This document shows, one piece after another, positions 1 through 12,312 of a DNA stretch of 64,000 bases. The position numbers were made by a program, and so were the translations under genes. Origin of the DNA: Emydura subglobosa (lineage: Eukaryota; Chordata; Testudines; Chelidae); the NCBI GenBank assembly GCA_007922225.1, contig ML679954.1, positions 23,767,003 to 23,831,002 on the forward strand. The letters run 5' to 3'. The notes below the pieces were generated by a model that worked only from the letters and a program-made list of their open reading frames with translations, was not told the origin of the DNA and did no database searches. The stretch's first letter is position 1, and each line of letters starts with the position of its first letter.

Positions 1-1779
1 AATAAAGCATCTCTCAGGCCAGCAATACTTGCCCAAACCCACATAGGAGCATTGGGACTCTTCTGAAGTTCTTTCTGATACCCAGTAGTAGAAACCACAG
101 CCCAGATGGTAGAGGGGTAAATCAGCTCCTGCATACAAACTGGGACAGGGAGGGTTGTTCTTTCACTAACCTGTACACTGTGTTTTGTACATTGTACACT
201 GCAAAGATCTGATGATGATTGATGATGATCTCAGAGAGGAAATTCATCCATAGCATGAATGCACCTTCTACTGGAAATTGTATTCTATTTCTGAGAAAAC
301 TAGATATTTATTCTTACACAGGTACTGAAGTAATCTAATTGGGTGAACAAGAAAGCCCACAGCAAACATTTCTATTAACATTTGCTTATGATACAAAGTG
401 GAAGAGCTTTTTGATAATCAGGGTAGCTTAACACAGAGTGGATTATTTTTCCTCCTCTTGCTTATCCATGTATCTTCTTCCCATTCCTTTTTAAAGCCAG
501 AGCAAATGAATGGACTTTTGATTCCTCTGAAAAGTTGGAATTCAGTATTTTGCACAGGACAATAAAAACATCTGTTATCTGAACTTGGTGCCAGGTGGAT
601 CTAAAGTTACAGAGTCGAAAAGGCACAGCTTTACGTACGTGCATCTATCAGGCATGCAGAAGAAAAATATCCTAAAGAAATTAGAACAAAACTTACTTAT
701 TCAAACAAATATTTAAATTTATTTCCTCTTGTCATCTGTGGTGGGGGGGTTTCTCCAACGCTTACCTGAGTTGTGGTGAGTAAGTGTCCCAATTAGGTCT
801 AAGAGGAATGGATCTCTGTACTGAGGAGAATGAACAAAAGCTGAAAAGAGCGGTATCTTGACAAAAAATTAAATTTCAGTGTGAGATTTGGATTTAGCAG
901 AGATATTGCCAAAGTCCTGTAAGTAAACTGAAATGCCAGGCTAATATGTTTTGCGCTGGACTAAAGTAGAGGGGAGTGAAAATAAAGGAATATGTTGGCT
1001 TGCTGTATGCTTTCCTTGATCTGTATCTTACCCACTCAATCTGACACTGAGGGGGAGAGCTTTAGTTAAAATGTTTTATTAATTTTAATGCCTGCAAGAC
1101 ATAAGCTAGAAAAAAGCACAATGAAAAGGGGGGGAAGATAGGGAAGGAGAAGACACGAGAAGGCAATAATAGTAATAGGCACTATAAACACATTCTCAAA
1201 GGAGAAGAGTGCAATGTTTACATCTGCTGAAGTCCCCTTTCCTCCCCTGGCTCAAAAAAAATTGCAGGAGGATGTGAAGTACTTTGTACAAAGATACACA
1301 GCTCAAAGAGAAATAAATTTGCTCTGATTCAGAAGACCAATATTAAAGCCATTATGTATGGCAAAGACCTGGTTGGTCAAATCTTATTGTTTTGTTGTTG
1401 GCATTCTTTTTCTTAACAGGCTAAAAAGCAATTGGGTTCTTGGAAAGCAAATAATATTAAAGATACTACAGTAAAACCACAGGTGATCTTTAAGTACCTG
1501 TAAAGGGCAAGAGGGTGAGAAAATACTCGAGGAGGGCCAATAAAAGCAAAAATAATGTGGATTAATTAAAAAAAAAATTCTTGTCAACTTTAGAAGTGGT
1601 ACTTGAACAGCAAAAGCTGCACCTCAGATAAAACGTATACATTAACTTCTGTCATGAAACCTAGCTAGGTTTCTGTGTCCCTAACAGCATCCCAGTTGCA
1701 GAGTGCAAGGGGCTCCCTGGTACCTAGCAGTGAGTTTCAGCTGACCAGACCAGTTCATCATATCCCAACACAGTCATAA
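1..1779. other. AT-rich non-coding stretch, no gene seen
   Basis: No family match and no long reading frame is visible. The only low-complexity spots are a short GAT-rich run near 209-234 and G-runs near 741 and 1127. Small open frames on the minus strand show no domain, and their composition matches their surroundings. Confidence 0.6.
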
Positions 1780-2660
1780 TATCTGTCTTATAGGTGTTGT
1801 AAGGTATCACTGGAAAACTAATAACACATTTATCATTAATATTCTTGAGTGGTGTATTTATGGTAAACTCACAAAGGACTGCACAGTTGTGCTGGAAATG
1901 AGAGACTACAATGTGTTCAAACCAGACAAGTCTGGGGCATTAGGAAACAGCTTTTTCCCAGACAAGGGAAAGGCCGACATCTCCATCCAGGTGCAATCAT
2001 AGTCAATTATTCATTTGCATATTGAAAGTTGCAGGAACAGATCAGTTTGCGTTGTAGCAGTCACTAATGGGGGAGCAACCAGTCTGGGGCCTTATCCTCC
2101 AGACCTCATGGCTCCTTCACTCAGCACAAACTAATGAATTTTGTCCGGGGATACCCTTCAAAAGAATACATTTCAAAGGTTCACTGGACTATAAAAGAGT
2201 GGGGCTCCCTGGGTTAGTCTTCACCTTAGGAGACATAGGAATCAAGCATTTTCATCTCTGTGATGGGTCCTGGCTAGTAAAAACTAGAAAAGAGACTATG
2301 GGTGAGAAAAAACAACTTGAACAAAGACTGTATTTTGGTAGATTAAGTCTTAGTATTTCAGATGCGTGTTTTCACTTTTATTTGCATGTAACCATTTCTA
2401 CCTTTTATCTCCTTTACTTGGTATCACGTAACCTATGTTTTATTAATAACGTTGTTTTACTTTTACTATAAACCAATTCGTTGCTGTATTTGAAGAGAGG
2501 GGTGTATTTAATCCAGTTAAATCAATAAACTGCTATGTACTGACTCTTTTAAAGAGCAGCAGACTTAATATCTTCTGTGACTGCACAGTGGTATTGGCTG
2601 TCTATTGCAGAGAAACATCTCTTAGTCTCCAAGCTCCTGGAGTAAATAGATTGTTACCTA
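1780..2660 (+). mobile_element. LTR-like dispersed repeat (probable solo LTR)
   Basis: The stretch resembles, from memory, a high-copy turtle LTR-type repeat. It has a TATA-like box (ACTATAAAAG, near 2189-2198) followed by a GGGTCCTGGCTAGT motif and an AATAAA-type signal near 2524. A 134-codon open frame lies inside (2067-2471) but has no recognisable domain, and LTRs often stay open by chance. No gag or pol sequence adjoins it, so a solo LTR fits best. The ends are uncertain because I found no TG...CA termini with matching target duplications. It could instead be another kind of dispersed repeat with a promoter. Confidence 0.45.
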
Positions 2661-5600
2661 CTAGGTGAGATTTGAGCCAGGAGAGCCTTGAGGAGTTGGC
2701 TGGTGAGGAAGGGAGACTGTTGTGGCAGGAAGCTAGTCTAAAATCTAGCAAAGCTCACTCTTGCTGAGGCAAAGAGGTAACAGAATAGCTCGGGCTCTGC
2801 GTGCCCCAGCAGTGTGTTAGCATTTCAAAATGCAAAAATGATCCATTCCCAACAATGGAAGAAATCTGGGTGATAAAACGTAAGAACACCTTGCATTTAC
2901 CTAAAAGAATCTGAAGTCTTAACTCCCATGCATGTGGGCTGAAAAATACAGTTGACTACAGTTTCGTGATGGTTGCATAGAAATGTGACAATGGTCTCCT
3001 TAGCTCATTATATAGGATATTTATTCTGTTAGAGGGATAATCAGAGACTACATCTCATTTCCCCTCTCTGTTTTTTTTTTCCTAGAGGTTAACCAGACTT
3101 CTTAGATAGAAATCCTTTTGCTTCTTCCACATGGTGAACGAATGTAACATGCCTTGGGCATCTATTTCAAATGTAGCAAGACATATCAGAAAATTTTATA
3201 TTTAACCAGCTGTTTAGCTTCATTGCATTTATTTTTGTTGTTTCCCAACATTCTTGTCAAAAAGTTTGAAAGTACGTAATCTTCTGCAGTGACAGTTGTC
3301 TCCATAACTCAGTACATTCCTGCTTACCTGAGGAGAAACTCCCAGAGGAAACATGACCTGAATAGAAAATCCCAGGGGAAATCTGAGTCATCTGGGCCTC
3401 TGACCAGGAGTAGGCAGGGGAACTAGAATTCTGCATACTCTCTGCATTTACAATTGTAGCTCTTCAAGTTAATTTAGAGCTGCTTGAAAGTTTTCTGAAG
3501 AACTTGCACGGAACTGCTGCATGCTGCATTTTCAGGGGAACATAATATCTTCTTTGTGCATCACTGATTTTCAAAGTATTTTTTTTAATGTATTTGTGTG
3601 CTCTGTTCAGTTTTTCAGATATCAAGTACAATTGTCTTTCAAATATCCTATCCTGGGTTGTTGGCCATATCCTGCTGCCATTGAAATAATTGAAACTCTT
3701 ATTGGAGCAAAATCAGATACTTCTGTATGCTTCAAAGTGAAGGTTCAGTTTCACTTATGAGATTGCTTCATAATTCTTTTTTACTTTCAAGAAAATCTCC
3801 ATTTATTCCATTGTTCCTGCTAAATAAGAAAAGTGAGGCGCTTGTGTATCTTTTGGGGTCTTTGGGGGAAAAAAAAGCTAAATAAAGGCAGAAATTAAGG
3901 AGAAATTTCTATGACCCTGAAGCTTGACGGTTTCTCATACATCATTTCATTTGATGCAGTGCGTTTGGTGGCTCATGGTGGGGCAAAAGCACAGCTCTCC
4001 AAAGCCATGGGTATCGCAAGAACCATTAAAAAAGTCCCTTGGATTTCAGATATACATAGAGAGCCGGTCATTTCGGAGGGCCAGCCCCCACACAGTACTC
4101 TTTAGGGACCCACCTGTATCCCACAAGGCAACTCCTCTCTATTTTGAGAGGCTTCCCACTTGCAGCTGGGCTAAATATTCTCTTCTCTGCATCTTTGCAG
4201 ATATGAAGTAGGAACCTGAGGGAATGACAGGGTCAGTGCTCATTTCCATTGGTATTTCTCTGTGAGAGGCTAATGCACAGAGCACTGTAATGCCCCCTTT
4301 TCACCTATAAACTTCCCTGAACTATGACCATGCAGAGCTCAGGAATAGACACTTCTGTGCGGTCAAGGGGTAGATGCATCTTACATTCAGTTCTCCTGCT
4401 ACAGAGAGATATGAGATCATTTGAGCAGGTATTCTACTTATTCCTTCGCCTTTTTTGTGACACCTTGTGGACGCTAAATAGGTCTCTCAGCTGCAGATAA
4501 TGACACTGTTGATAATGTGACACTCCAAACTTGCTGCTTCATCACGCATGCAACGCTACATGCATCAAGTAATTGTGACATTAAAGCAGCTATAGTTTTA
4601 AAAACCTTATATTGCAAGGGGCTCTCCAAAATGCTAACAATCTGCATTTTAAAATGTACAGTCACCGTAATTTAGCTATTTATTGTATCATGGTGATAGC
4701 TTGTTACTATTCTTTTGACTAACAGGAATGGTTATGGCACATTTATTCTAGATTGGACTGGTAGTTACCATAAACTGGGTTTACTTACTTAAAAATATTA
4801 TTCTCCAGCATCCTCATGAAGAGCAACATCACACTGTTATGGGGATACAGAGGGCGCAAATCATACATACTAAGTACACTACATAAAGACTGTAATTTAT
4901 CCATGCAAACATATTCATTATTGGACTTCTCTAAAGATGAATTTCATTTTTGTTTTAAATATGCATTCTAAAAATTCAAGGTAACTTATCTCACTCACCT
5001 GGGAAAGATGTACAGAGGTACACACCTCCTTTTTTTAAGTTTGATGTTTCCTATTTGGCTCAGGTTCATACAATTTACTTGTCAGTGTGGAGACTAGATT
5101 TGTTTAATGAAACTGTAAGTTAAATCACAGGGTAGATTAGTGTTCTACAATTACAAAGAAAATCCTTCCTGATATTTCCTCATATTAGTTTTGTGCGCAT
5201 TATTCAATGAAATAATTGCAAATTATTACTAGCTGACAAAACATATTTTAGCGTGCTCTCCAAAATATAAATACAGCTCACAATAGCCCATGGTTATCAT
5301 AATTTGTGCTTAGTAATAGAAGTCCTATAAATCAATCTCTTACTTTACAGCACTTTTGATTTTATACAGTATGTCTTCAAGCCTAGATGGAGGCCAGAAT
5401 ATGGTTAATATAATTTACTGGATTCCTAAAACTGGGGAGAGGTGAAGATAGCCACAATGACTATATAATTGGTGCGTGAAATCCTGAGATTAAAATGTAT
5501 TGGTTAAAATGTGCACAAAGTAATTCAAAGAAATCCTACAGCACTGCACAAATTATAGTTTGAAACAGCCAAAAATTGCTTGAATTGGTATGTTAGAAAT

Positions 5601-6104
5601 GTGATTTACTGTAGTTTTTGTTAAGCTTATGATCAGACTATTAAATGTGGTGAAGACAGAGAAATCCTTTCAGTGGACTCATAAGGGAGCCTTCAGTCAT
5701 GTACAACAATGAGTACAGTGTGCTATTTTTTTTACCTACTTGCTACTAGGAAGCTTTAAAAAAAATCCACTGAGTTTTCCTGCGCATTGACCATCAGGAT
5801 CAGCATTTATTCTTGCTGACATGAGCTGTTATTTGGGAAGGAAGGAAGCTGAATTCAGTTATGGGTTTACTGGGCAAGAAGGGTACTGAACTGTTTATGT
5901 TTCACTCTGATTAGCTGGAGGTTTTTACTCTGCTCTGATTGGCTGGACTTTTTTTTCCCCCTCAGCTCTGCATGTCTGCGTGTGCACTGAAAACATTTTA
6001 TGGCCTGGCCCATAAAATGGGTAAGGCTGCTTCTCTCGATTTATGACACAGAAGACTAAAATAGAACAATACGCTTCCTGTAGCCCTTTGCTAGTGTAGA
6101 AGAA
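2661..6104. other. Non-coding stretch, no gene or clear repeat
   Basis: AT-rich sequence without recognisable family similarity. Two overlapping plus-strand open frames at 3911-4105 and 3924-4211 use the same bases in different frames and carry no domain. A T-run lies at about 3067-3080. I see nothing else that I can support. Confidence 0.55.
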
Positions 6105-7182
6105 GTTCAAGAAGTATGGGTTGGATGAATGGCCTATAAAATGGATAGAGAACTCGCTAGAGCATGGGGCTCAATGAGTAGTGATCAATGGCTCCATGTC
6201 TAGCTGGCAGCCGGTCGCAAGCAGAGTGCCCCATGGGTCGGTCCTGAGGCCGGTTTTGTTCAACATATTCATTAAAGATCTGGAGGATGGGTAGATTGCA
6301 CTCTCAGCAAGTTTGCAGATGACACTAAACTAGGGGGAGTGGTAGATACCCTGGAAGGTAGGGATAGGATACAGAAGGACCTAAACAAACTGGAGGATTG
6401 GGCCAAAAGAAATCTGATGAGGTTCAAGTGCAGAGTCCTGCACTTAGGATGGAAGAATCCAATGCACAGCTACAGACTGGGGACCGACGAGCTAGGCAGC
6501 AGTTCTGCAGAAAAGGACCTGGGGGTAACAGTGGATAAGAAGCTGGATATGAGTCAGCAGTGTACCCTGGTTGCCAAGAAGGCTAATAACATATTGGACT
6601 GCATTAGGAGGAGCATTGCCAGCAGATCATGGGAAGTGATTATTCCCCTCTATTCGGCATTGGTGAGGCCGCATTTGGAGTATTGTGTCCAGTTTTGGGC
6701 CCCCCACTACAAAAAGGATGTGGAGAAGTTGGAGAGAGTCCAGCGGAGGGCAACAAAAATGATTAGGGGACTGGAGCACAAGACTTATGAGGAGAGGCTG
6801 AGGGAACTAGGCTTGTTTAGTCTGCAGAAGAGAAGAATGAGGGGGGATTTGATAGCAGCCTTTAACTACCTGAAGGGGTTCCAGAAAGGATGGAGCTAGG
6901 CTGTTCTCAGTGGTGGCAGATGACAGAACAAGGAGCAACGGTCTGAAGTTGTAGTGGGGGTGGTCTAGGTTGGACATTAGGAAAACATTTTTCACTAGGA
7001 GGGTGGTGAAGCACTGGAATGGGTTACCTAGGGAGGTGGTGGAATCTCCATCTTTAGAGGTTTTTAAGCTGCAGCTTGACAAATCCTCGCTGAGATGATT
7101 AAGCTGAGGTTAGTCCTGCTTTGAGCAGGGGGTTGGACTAGATGACCTCCTGAGGTTCCTTCCAGCTCTATGATTCTAAGAA
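6105..7182 (+). mobile_element. CR1 LINE, 5'-truncated, C-terminal ORF2 plus 3' end
   Basis: A CR1 retrotransposon copy in sense orientation. The reverse-transcriptase catalytic motif FADD is readable at about 6312-6323 and continues in frame into a 186-codon open stretch (6339-6899). That stretch holds the usual CR1 C-terminal features: [27 protein letters not shown] and [16 protein letters not shown]. Upstream, near 6260-6300, the frame is shifted. Downstream, stops interrupt the last part. The 3' terminus is the CR1-type CTCTATGATTCTAAG at about 7167-7181. Full-length CR1 is about 4.5 kb with two ORFs, so roughly three quarters is missing, as expected from aborted reverse transcription. 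It cannot move by itself. Confidence 0.95.
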
Positions 7183-8285
7183 AATCTTTAGTTACTATAC
7201 ACTGATTAATATTTTAGAAAAGTGGGTACTTTTAGATGGCATCTCTGAATGCGTCACTTTAATATGCTAATGGAATTTCCAAAATGAAGGCATATCTACA
7301 TCCCATAATAAATAGCAATTTTTCATGTATATTTATGACCTTTATAATTTTATGGCCAATCTTTGGCTTCCCAACAGGTATGGCAGTGAAACATGTAAAA
7401 TTGCATTTTGAACATTTGCAAAGATTTTCTTCATGCTTTAATATTTCCTATGGCTCTATCGAGGGCAGATTGGCTCAAAAGGTGCTTGAGGTGATGCTTT
7501 CAGCACCTGGTCTGAGATCAGTGACCATTGCATAATATATTTCATGAATTTGTGGAGCTAGGGATTTGTGCTATGAACCAATGGAATGCTCAGAATCCAC
7601 ACTTTCCACACTACTGAATAGCAGTTTATTTTTTAAATTGCATGGCTCATTAAATACAAGAGCTTATTGTATTATTCAGACTGTCTCCTTGCTTGTTCAC
7701 TGGACCCTGTGGTCATAGTCTGAAATCATGATGGGATTCTATCTGTTCCTATGATGTATAAAATGGGGGGATTTTTCCAAGTTAGGTGACTGCCATTTGT
7801 GTCTTTTGAAAATCTCTGCCTTGGTGAATACTAGGACTGGCTAACAGTATGGCTAACACCCAAGCATTCAAAAATCATGAGTTGGAACCCAAAAAATCAT
7901 GGAGCTTTAAAATATAATACATTTCAGTTTCTCCTTATTTGGCCCCTGAGTTTTAGACTTGAGGATTCATATTCTCAAGCTTTTTCTCTACAACTGTGAA
8001 TGCTAGAAACGTTTAAAAAAAATGAAATTGTGAAGAAGTCTCATGGCAAACAACATGACAAATATCTATAGACTTATGAAAAACTCATGTGCATTGGCAG
8101 CATTGGGCTAAATAATTTGTAGTGAACAATTTTGCAGGAAGAATCTCATCTTTTTTTTTTCCTTTTTCTTTATTTTATTTTCCGTACTTGAAAATTGTAG
8201 CTGTCACCTGGGAAGATAAATGGAGGCCACATGAGTCCAAAGATAACTACTGCCTTTGTCTCTTTAAAAAAACAAACAAATCCCC
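7183..8285. other. Non-coding stretch, no gene seen
   Basis: AT-rich, with a T-rich run near 8150-8180. A plus-strand frame at 7284-7535 (83 codons) has no recognisable domain. No repeat family is identified with confidence. Confidence 0.55.
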
Positions 8286-8288
8286 ATA

Positions 8289-8587
8289 GGCCATGTCTGT
8301 GTGACAGCCACTATAACATCACTGTTATGGCACTGTAGCTGTGTGACTATAGCACCATACTGTAGATGCCTCCAATCTCGACAGAAAGTGTTTTTCAGTC
8401 TATGTAGTTAATCCACCTTTCCAAGTGATGGTAGCTAGTTCAACAGAAGAATCCTTCTGTTGATCTCGCCATGTCTACACTGGATTAGATTGACTTAACT
8501 CCAGTGCTCAGGGTACACGTTTTTTCACCGACGTAGCAAAATTGCTCAGCGCAATCTAATTTTTAAGTGTATACCAGGACATAGCCC
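8289..8587 (+). mobile_element. MITE, Chompy-like (PIF/Harbinger type)
   Basis: A non-autonomous inverted-repeat element of about 300 bp. The left end GGCCATGTCTG and the inverted right end (GGGCTATGTC read on the minus strand) match imperfectly. A third copy of the motif, GCCATGTCTACACTGG, lies inside at about 8469-8484. No coding capacity. The flanking triplets (ATA and TAC) no longer match, so the target duplication is eroded or the end call is off by a base or two. A degenerate relative lies at 56925-57115. Confidence 0.6.
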
Positions 8588-10554
8588 TACAGCCTTATTT
8601 CTGTCCAGGATACAAGCATGGGGACCTCAAGAAAATTGATCCACATTAACTAAAAATGTGACTTTAAAATGGATTAGTTTAAATCACATTAGCGCCCCCA
8701 TGTAAAGCCTCTTGTTCAGAATTAAAGTAGCCTTAATTCAGTTTAGCTTAATTCATTTCCAGAGTAACATTTCAGTTTCCCACTCACATGGTAGCAAGAT
8801 ATTGGTCTTTTTCCAGGCTTGTTCTTTATTACAAACCCAATAGCTGCTTTAAGGTTTATGATGAAAAGTAAAATTCACCGTTGGGATAATCTCAAAGATG
8901 GTGAGCAGTTTTCTGCCAAATTCTTCATGGCAGCTTTGCAATTATCATGTTGTTTTATTTCTCAAAAGGGAAACATGCTTTTCTCAAGTATTTGCTTTAA
9001 AAATTGCAAAACTCTGAAAAAATTATTTCTATCTTAGAGGTATAATTTAACATGAAAAATTATGTGCATTGTAAATGTTTTCTTGGCAATTTACTTGTCA
9101 TACATGTCTACTGTACGGAAAAAACTCCACAGGGAACTGGATGTGTTTAGTGAGCAATTTATAAAGAGACACAATGACAACTAAGGTAGAAATATTATGA
9201 TTTGCAAACCCCCAGCTACTCAGCTTGGTTTCAGCTCAAATACAGCTTTTCAAGGTCTGAGCACAATCCAAATATCAGAACAAGTGTTAAATGCATATTT
9301 TTTTCATAATGATGCAAGCACAAAAATGAATCTGAATGATATTATGCAGTATTGACATAAGACATCTATAGATGATGTAGTATATTATGCCAAATACACA
9401 GGGCTCAGCTCAGTCCTGGCCTATGGTGGATTGTGCTATTATAATTTAGGATGCAGAGCCCTCGGTGCTGGAAGATCTGTGCAGAAGGGGTGGTTATGGC
9501 ACAAGGCATCCTACTACCCCAAAACAAGGTGGGTCTGGATAGTGGGGACACAAGGCCCCATGGAAGTCCTGACTGCAGTTTGAAGGTGAAGTGAAAGTCC
9601 CTGAGAGGACGGCAGTACATGCATGACCTGAGCTTCTAAATATTCCTTACGGTAGAGCCTCTGAAGGACTGCAGTTTTCATCTCTGTGCACCTGTGAGGA
9701 TGAATCAAGTGCACAGTCTATCTCGTAAGTCATTGCCAAACAGGAAACAAAAGATCAATCTTGGGGTGGGGGGGTAAATTCAGTTTTTTCCAAACTAAAC
9801 AGGCTTCAGTTACTGGTATTTTATTTTAATTGTTTTTAAAAATGTCATCCCTTTTGAGGTATTCAACATCTTTTGTTTTTATTATTGCATGACTGAAATT
9901 ATTACTAAAATAATATACAGTCTTCAAGTGTACTTAACGACAATTGAAGTATCTAGCCATTCTTGATCTACATATAAGTCCATTGCTTATAACAAAACAA
10001 GTATTCCTGTTTCCAGTGATATGTGGAGGTTTACAGTTGGATGTATGTGTTCCTAAATGTGTCTATATTGCTCATCATATATTTTAAATATCCTAGAACT
10101 GACGATATTTAAACATGTCAGTATTTAATATCTATCTTAAATAGAAGGAAAAATATTTTAAACCTATTTCCAAATGGACTTACTTTGAGATAGTTCTTAA
10201 AGTAACTTGAATAATGTGACATCATGGATATAATACTCTTACAGTATTAGATATGGTGCCTTTTCAATCTGCTCAGTCTAACAAAACACTCAATAGTTGG
10301 TTTTATTCTATCCTCAAATACACATGCAGGAACTGGTGTACCTCTTGGAATAATTCCATAAAGTGTGTGTGCACACATGCACATATATACTGTAGCACAT
10401 ATATATACAATCGCAGCGATTAGAATCGATAGATATATTTACCACCCCAGCCACGTGACAGTGCTATAACTCCTTGTATCTTAAACTTTCCTTGAACATA
10501 AAGATCTGTGAATCTACAGCATTCCTGTGTCATCTTTATTATAGCTTTTATATA
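8588..10554. other. Non-coding stretch, no gene seen
   Basis: Nothing recognisable as a gene. Between 9405 and 9714 two minus-strand open frames overlap in a locally GC-richer patch that may be an old dispersed repeat I cannot name. A GT/AT-rich dinucleotide patch lies at about 10360-10410. Confidence 0.5.
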
Positions 10555-10645
10555 TGGTCTTATTCTGATATTTACACCAATGTAAATGTGGAGTAATAAT
10601 AATGAAGTCAATGGAATTTACACCAGGATAAAAATGATCTGAGAT
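10555..10645. repeat. Short fold-back repeat (GTGTAAAT family)
   Basis: An imperfect palindrome with outer arms of the type TTACACCA / TGGTGTAA around a core with GAAGTCAATGG. The same palindromic family recurs, more or less complete, at 11892-11965, 12205-12312, 38705-38815, 48695-48815, 57175-57235, 60352-60452 and 63260-63300. The pattern fits a tiny non-autonomous fold-back element common in archosaur and turtle DNA. It has no coding capacity. Confidence 0.5.
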
Positions 10646-10794
10646 ATGATAGTTTAAGACAGGTGGTATTGGCCACTGCTATATTTGACTCTCAGGTCTA
10701 TAGGGCTAATATAATCATTTTGGTGGCAGGGCAGTCAGCTAAGTTTGATCCAGTGCTCACTGAAGTAAATTAACTCCTGTTAACTTAAGTAGGC

Positions 10795-10885
10795 ATTGGT
10801 TTAGGCCCTAAGGGTCCACTCCTACTCCCATTGAAACAAAAGCCAAAACTCCCATTAACTGAAATGGTGCAGGATCCGTCCTTAA
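10795..10885. repeat. Short fold-back repeat (AAAACTCCCATT family)
   Basis: A second palindromic family, with CTCCCATTGAA and its near-mirror around a central AAAACTCCCATT. A second copy lies at 20484-20556. The arms are diverged and no target duplication is clear. It differs from the GTGTAAAT family in its arm sequence. Confidence 0.4.
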
Positions 10886-11891
10886 GTAATTCACCTCTTG
10901 ACTGCTGCTCCTGCAACTCAGTTGCTTTCTCGCTAAGTTCCAACATTCTATTGTAAGGGCACCAGAATATCGTAAGTTAAAATATTTGCTACATTGGGTA
11001 ACAGCAGAGACACATGTTTACCCCTGTACATTAAACAGCAGTGAAGCAAATTAATTTAGACCTAGAAATGTGCTTGGTATGTATTCATATCAGCTGAGAC
11101 AGGCTTGAATCTAACAATACATAAATCTAATAAACCATATAAGTGCCCTGTCTATGAAGATGCTTTCCAGTAAAAAAAGAGCAGCACAATGCTATTTGAC
11201 AAACTCCTGCCAAAATGTCACAAAGAAGGCCTAAATTAAATCATATCTCCAGAAATCATTGTTCCCTTGAGATCAATACTAAAATATAGCAATTCTAGAG
11301 ATAAATTTCCCCTCCATCTCACAACATCAGATATTGCAAGAAGGATTATGAAAAAGTGGTGGCTGTAGGGGTGGTTTCAAAAATTTCAGTGCTTGTAGAG
11401 GAATCCCAGGGCTGTTAGTATATTTTTTATTTTCTTTGACAGCAAGTAAATGTTCTGTGGCAGACCAAATCTACAGGAAATAAAACTTTATGATGTGCTG
11501 TAGCCATAGTGGTTTATATATCTATAAACTGCTGGCGGACCATCAAAAGATGCACATTTTCAAGATTTTTGAATGCGACTTGAAAGCAGCTTGACTCCTG
11601 TAATCAGAAACACAGACAAGTGTACTCTTCATACTTGCACCAAATGATGTCTCTTCTCATATTAGAGTGATGGTGGTTTTTTAGTAGTCCAGTGAGATCA
11701 AAAAGAACTGTGAAGCGAAGAAAAGTGTTTCTTTCTTGCCTAAATATTGAGTGCTAACTACTTGGTTTCACATAAAAGGAAACGCTACCAGGCATATTAC
11801 TGTAACCCCTCCTGTTCACTATCCCATTAGGATACTGCTCAACATAGGAGTAAGTGCAGCAGCCTTTTATCTCCATGGATTTTCTTGTAAC

Positions 11892-11965
11892 TTAGGGCCG
11901 AATTCTCCTCTCACTTTTGCTAGTTTAACCCCAAATGACTGTAATGGGGTTGCACCAAAGTATGT
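11892..11965. repeat. Short fold-back repeat (GTGTAAAT family), partial
   Basis: Begins with GGGCCGAATTCTCCTCTCAC and runs into a core containing GACTGTAATGGGGTTGCACC. This matches the left arm and centre of the palindromic family; the right arm is missing. Confidence 0.4.
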
Positions 11966-12204
11966 TAAAGAATTGGTAGCTAATTGGAAGCATTTCTGTC
12001 TCTTCTACTTTGCATACTAATGCATATGGGAAGAACTCGTATCCGACCCAGACAGACAGCTTCAAGGATGATTTTTTTTTTTCTCTCCATTCCGGTATGA
12101 CCATGCAGAAATACATAAAGTAGGACTATGGTCTCTGCCTCCCAAAGCCGTCTTTTTTTTTTTTTCCCCCTTGTGGTCTAGCCTAATGGAACTTACAGAC
12201 TTGA

Positions 12205-12312
12205 ATTTTTGGGGTCTGATACTGTTCTCTCACTGTTGAAAATCGTGAGTAATTCCACTGATGCCATTGACCTTTCACTGGTGTAAAACTAGCACAAATG
12301 GAATCAGCATTT
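12205..12312. repeat. Short fold-back repeat (GTGTAAAT family)
   Basis: Starts GGGTCTGATACTGTTCTC and ends with GGTGTAAAACTAGCAC followed by GGAATCAGCA. The two ends are roughly reverse complements of each other, around a TTCCACTGATGCCATTG core. Degenerate copy. Confidence 0.4.

Noticed and set aside
2067..2471. A 134-codon frame as a gene
   Set aside because: It lies within the LTR-like repeat and has no domain.
6339..6899. A 186-codon open frame as a host gene
   Set aside because: It is the C-terminal part of CR1 ORF2, in frame with the FADD motif just upstream.
8289..8587. Two separate nested MITEs
   Set aside because: The internal GCCATGTCTACAC motif is also present in the relative at 56925-57115, so it belongs to one element.
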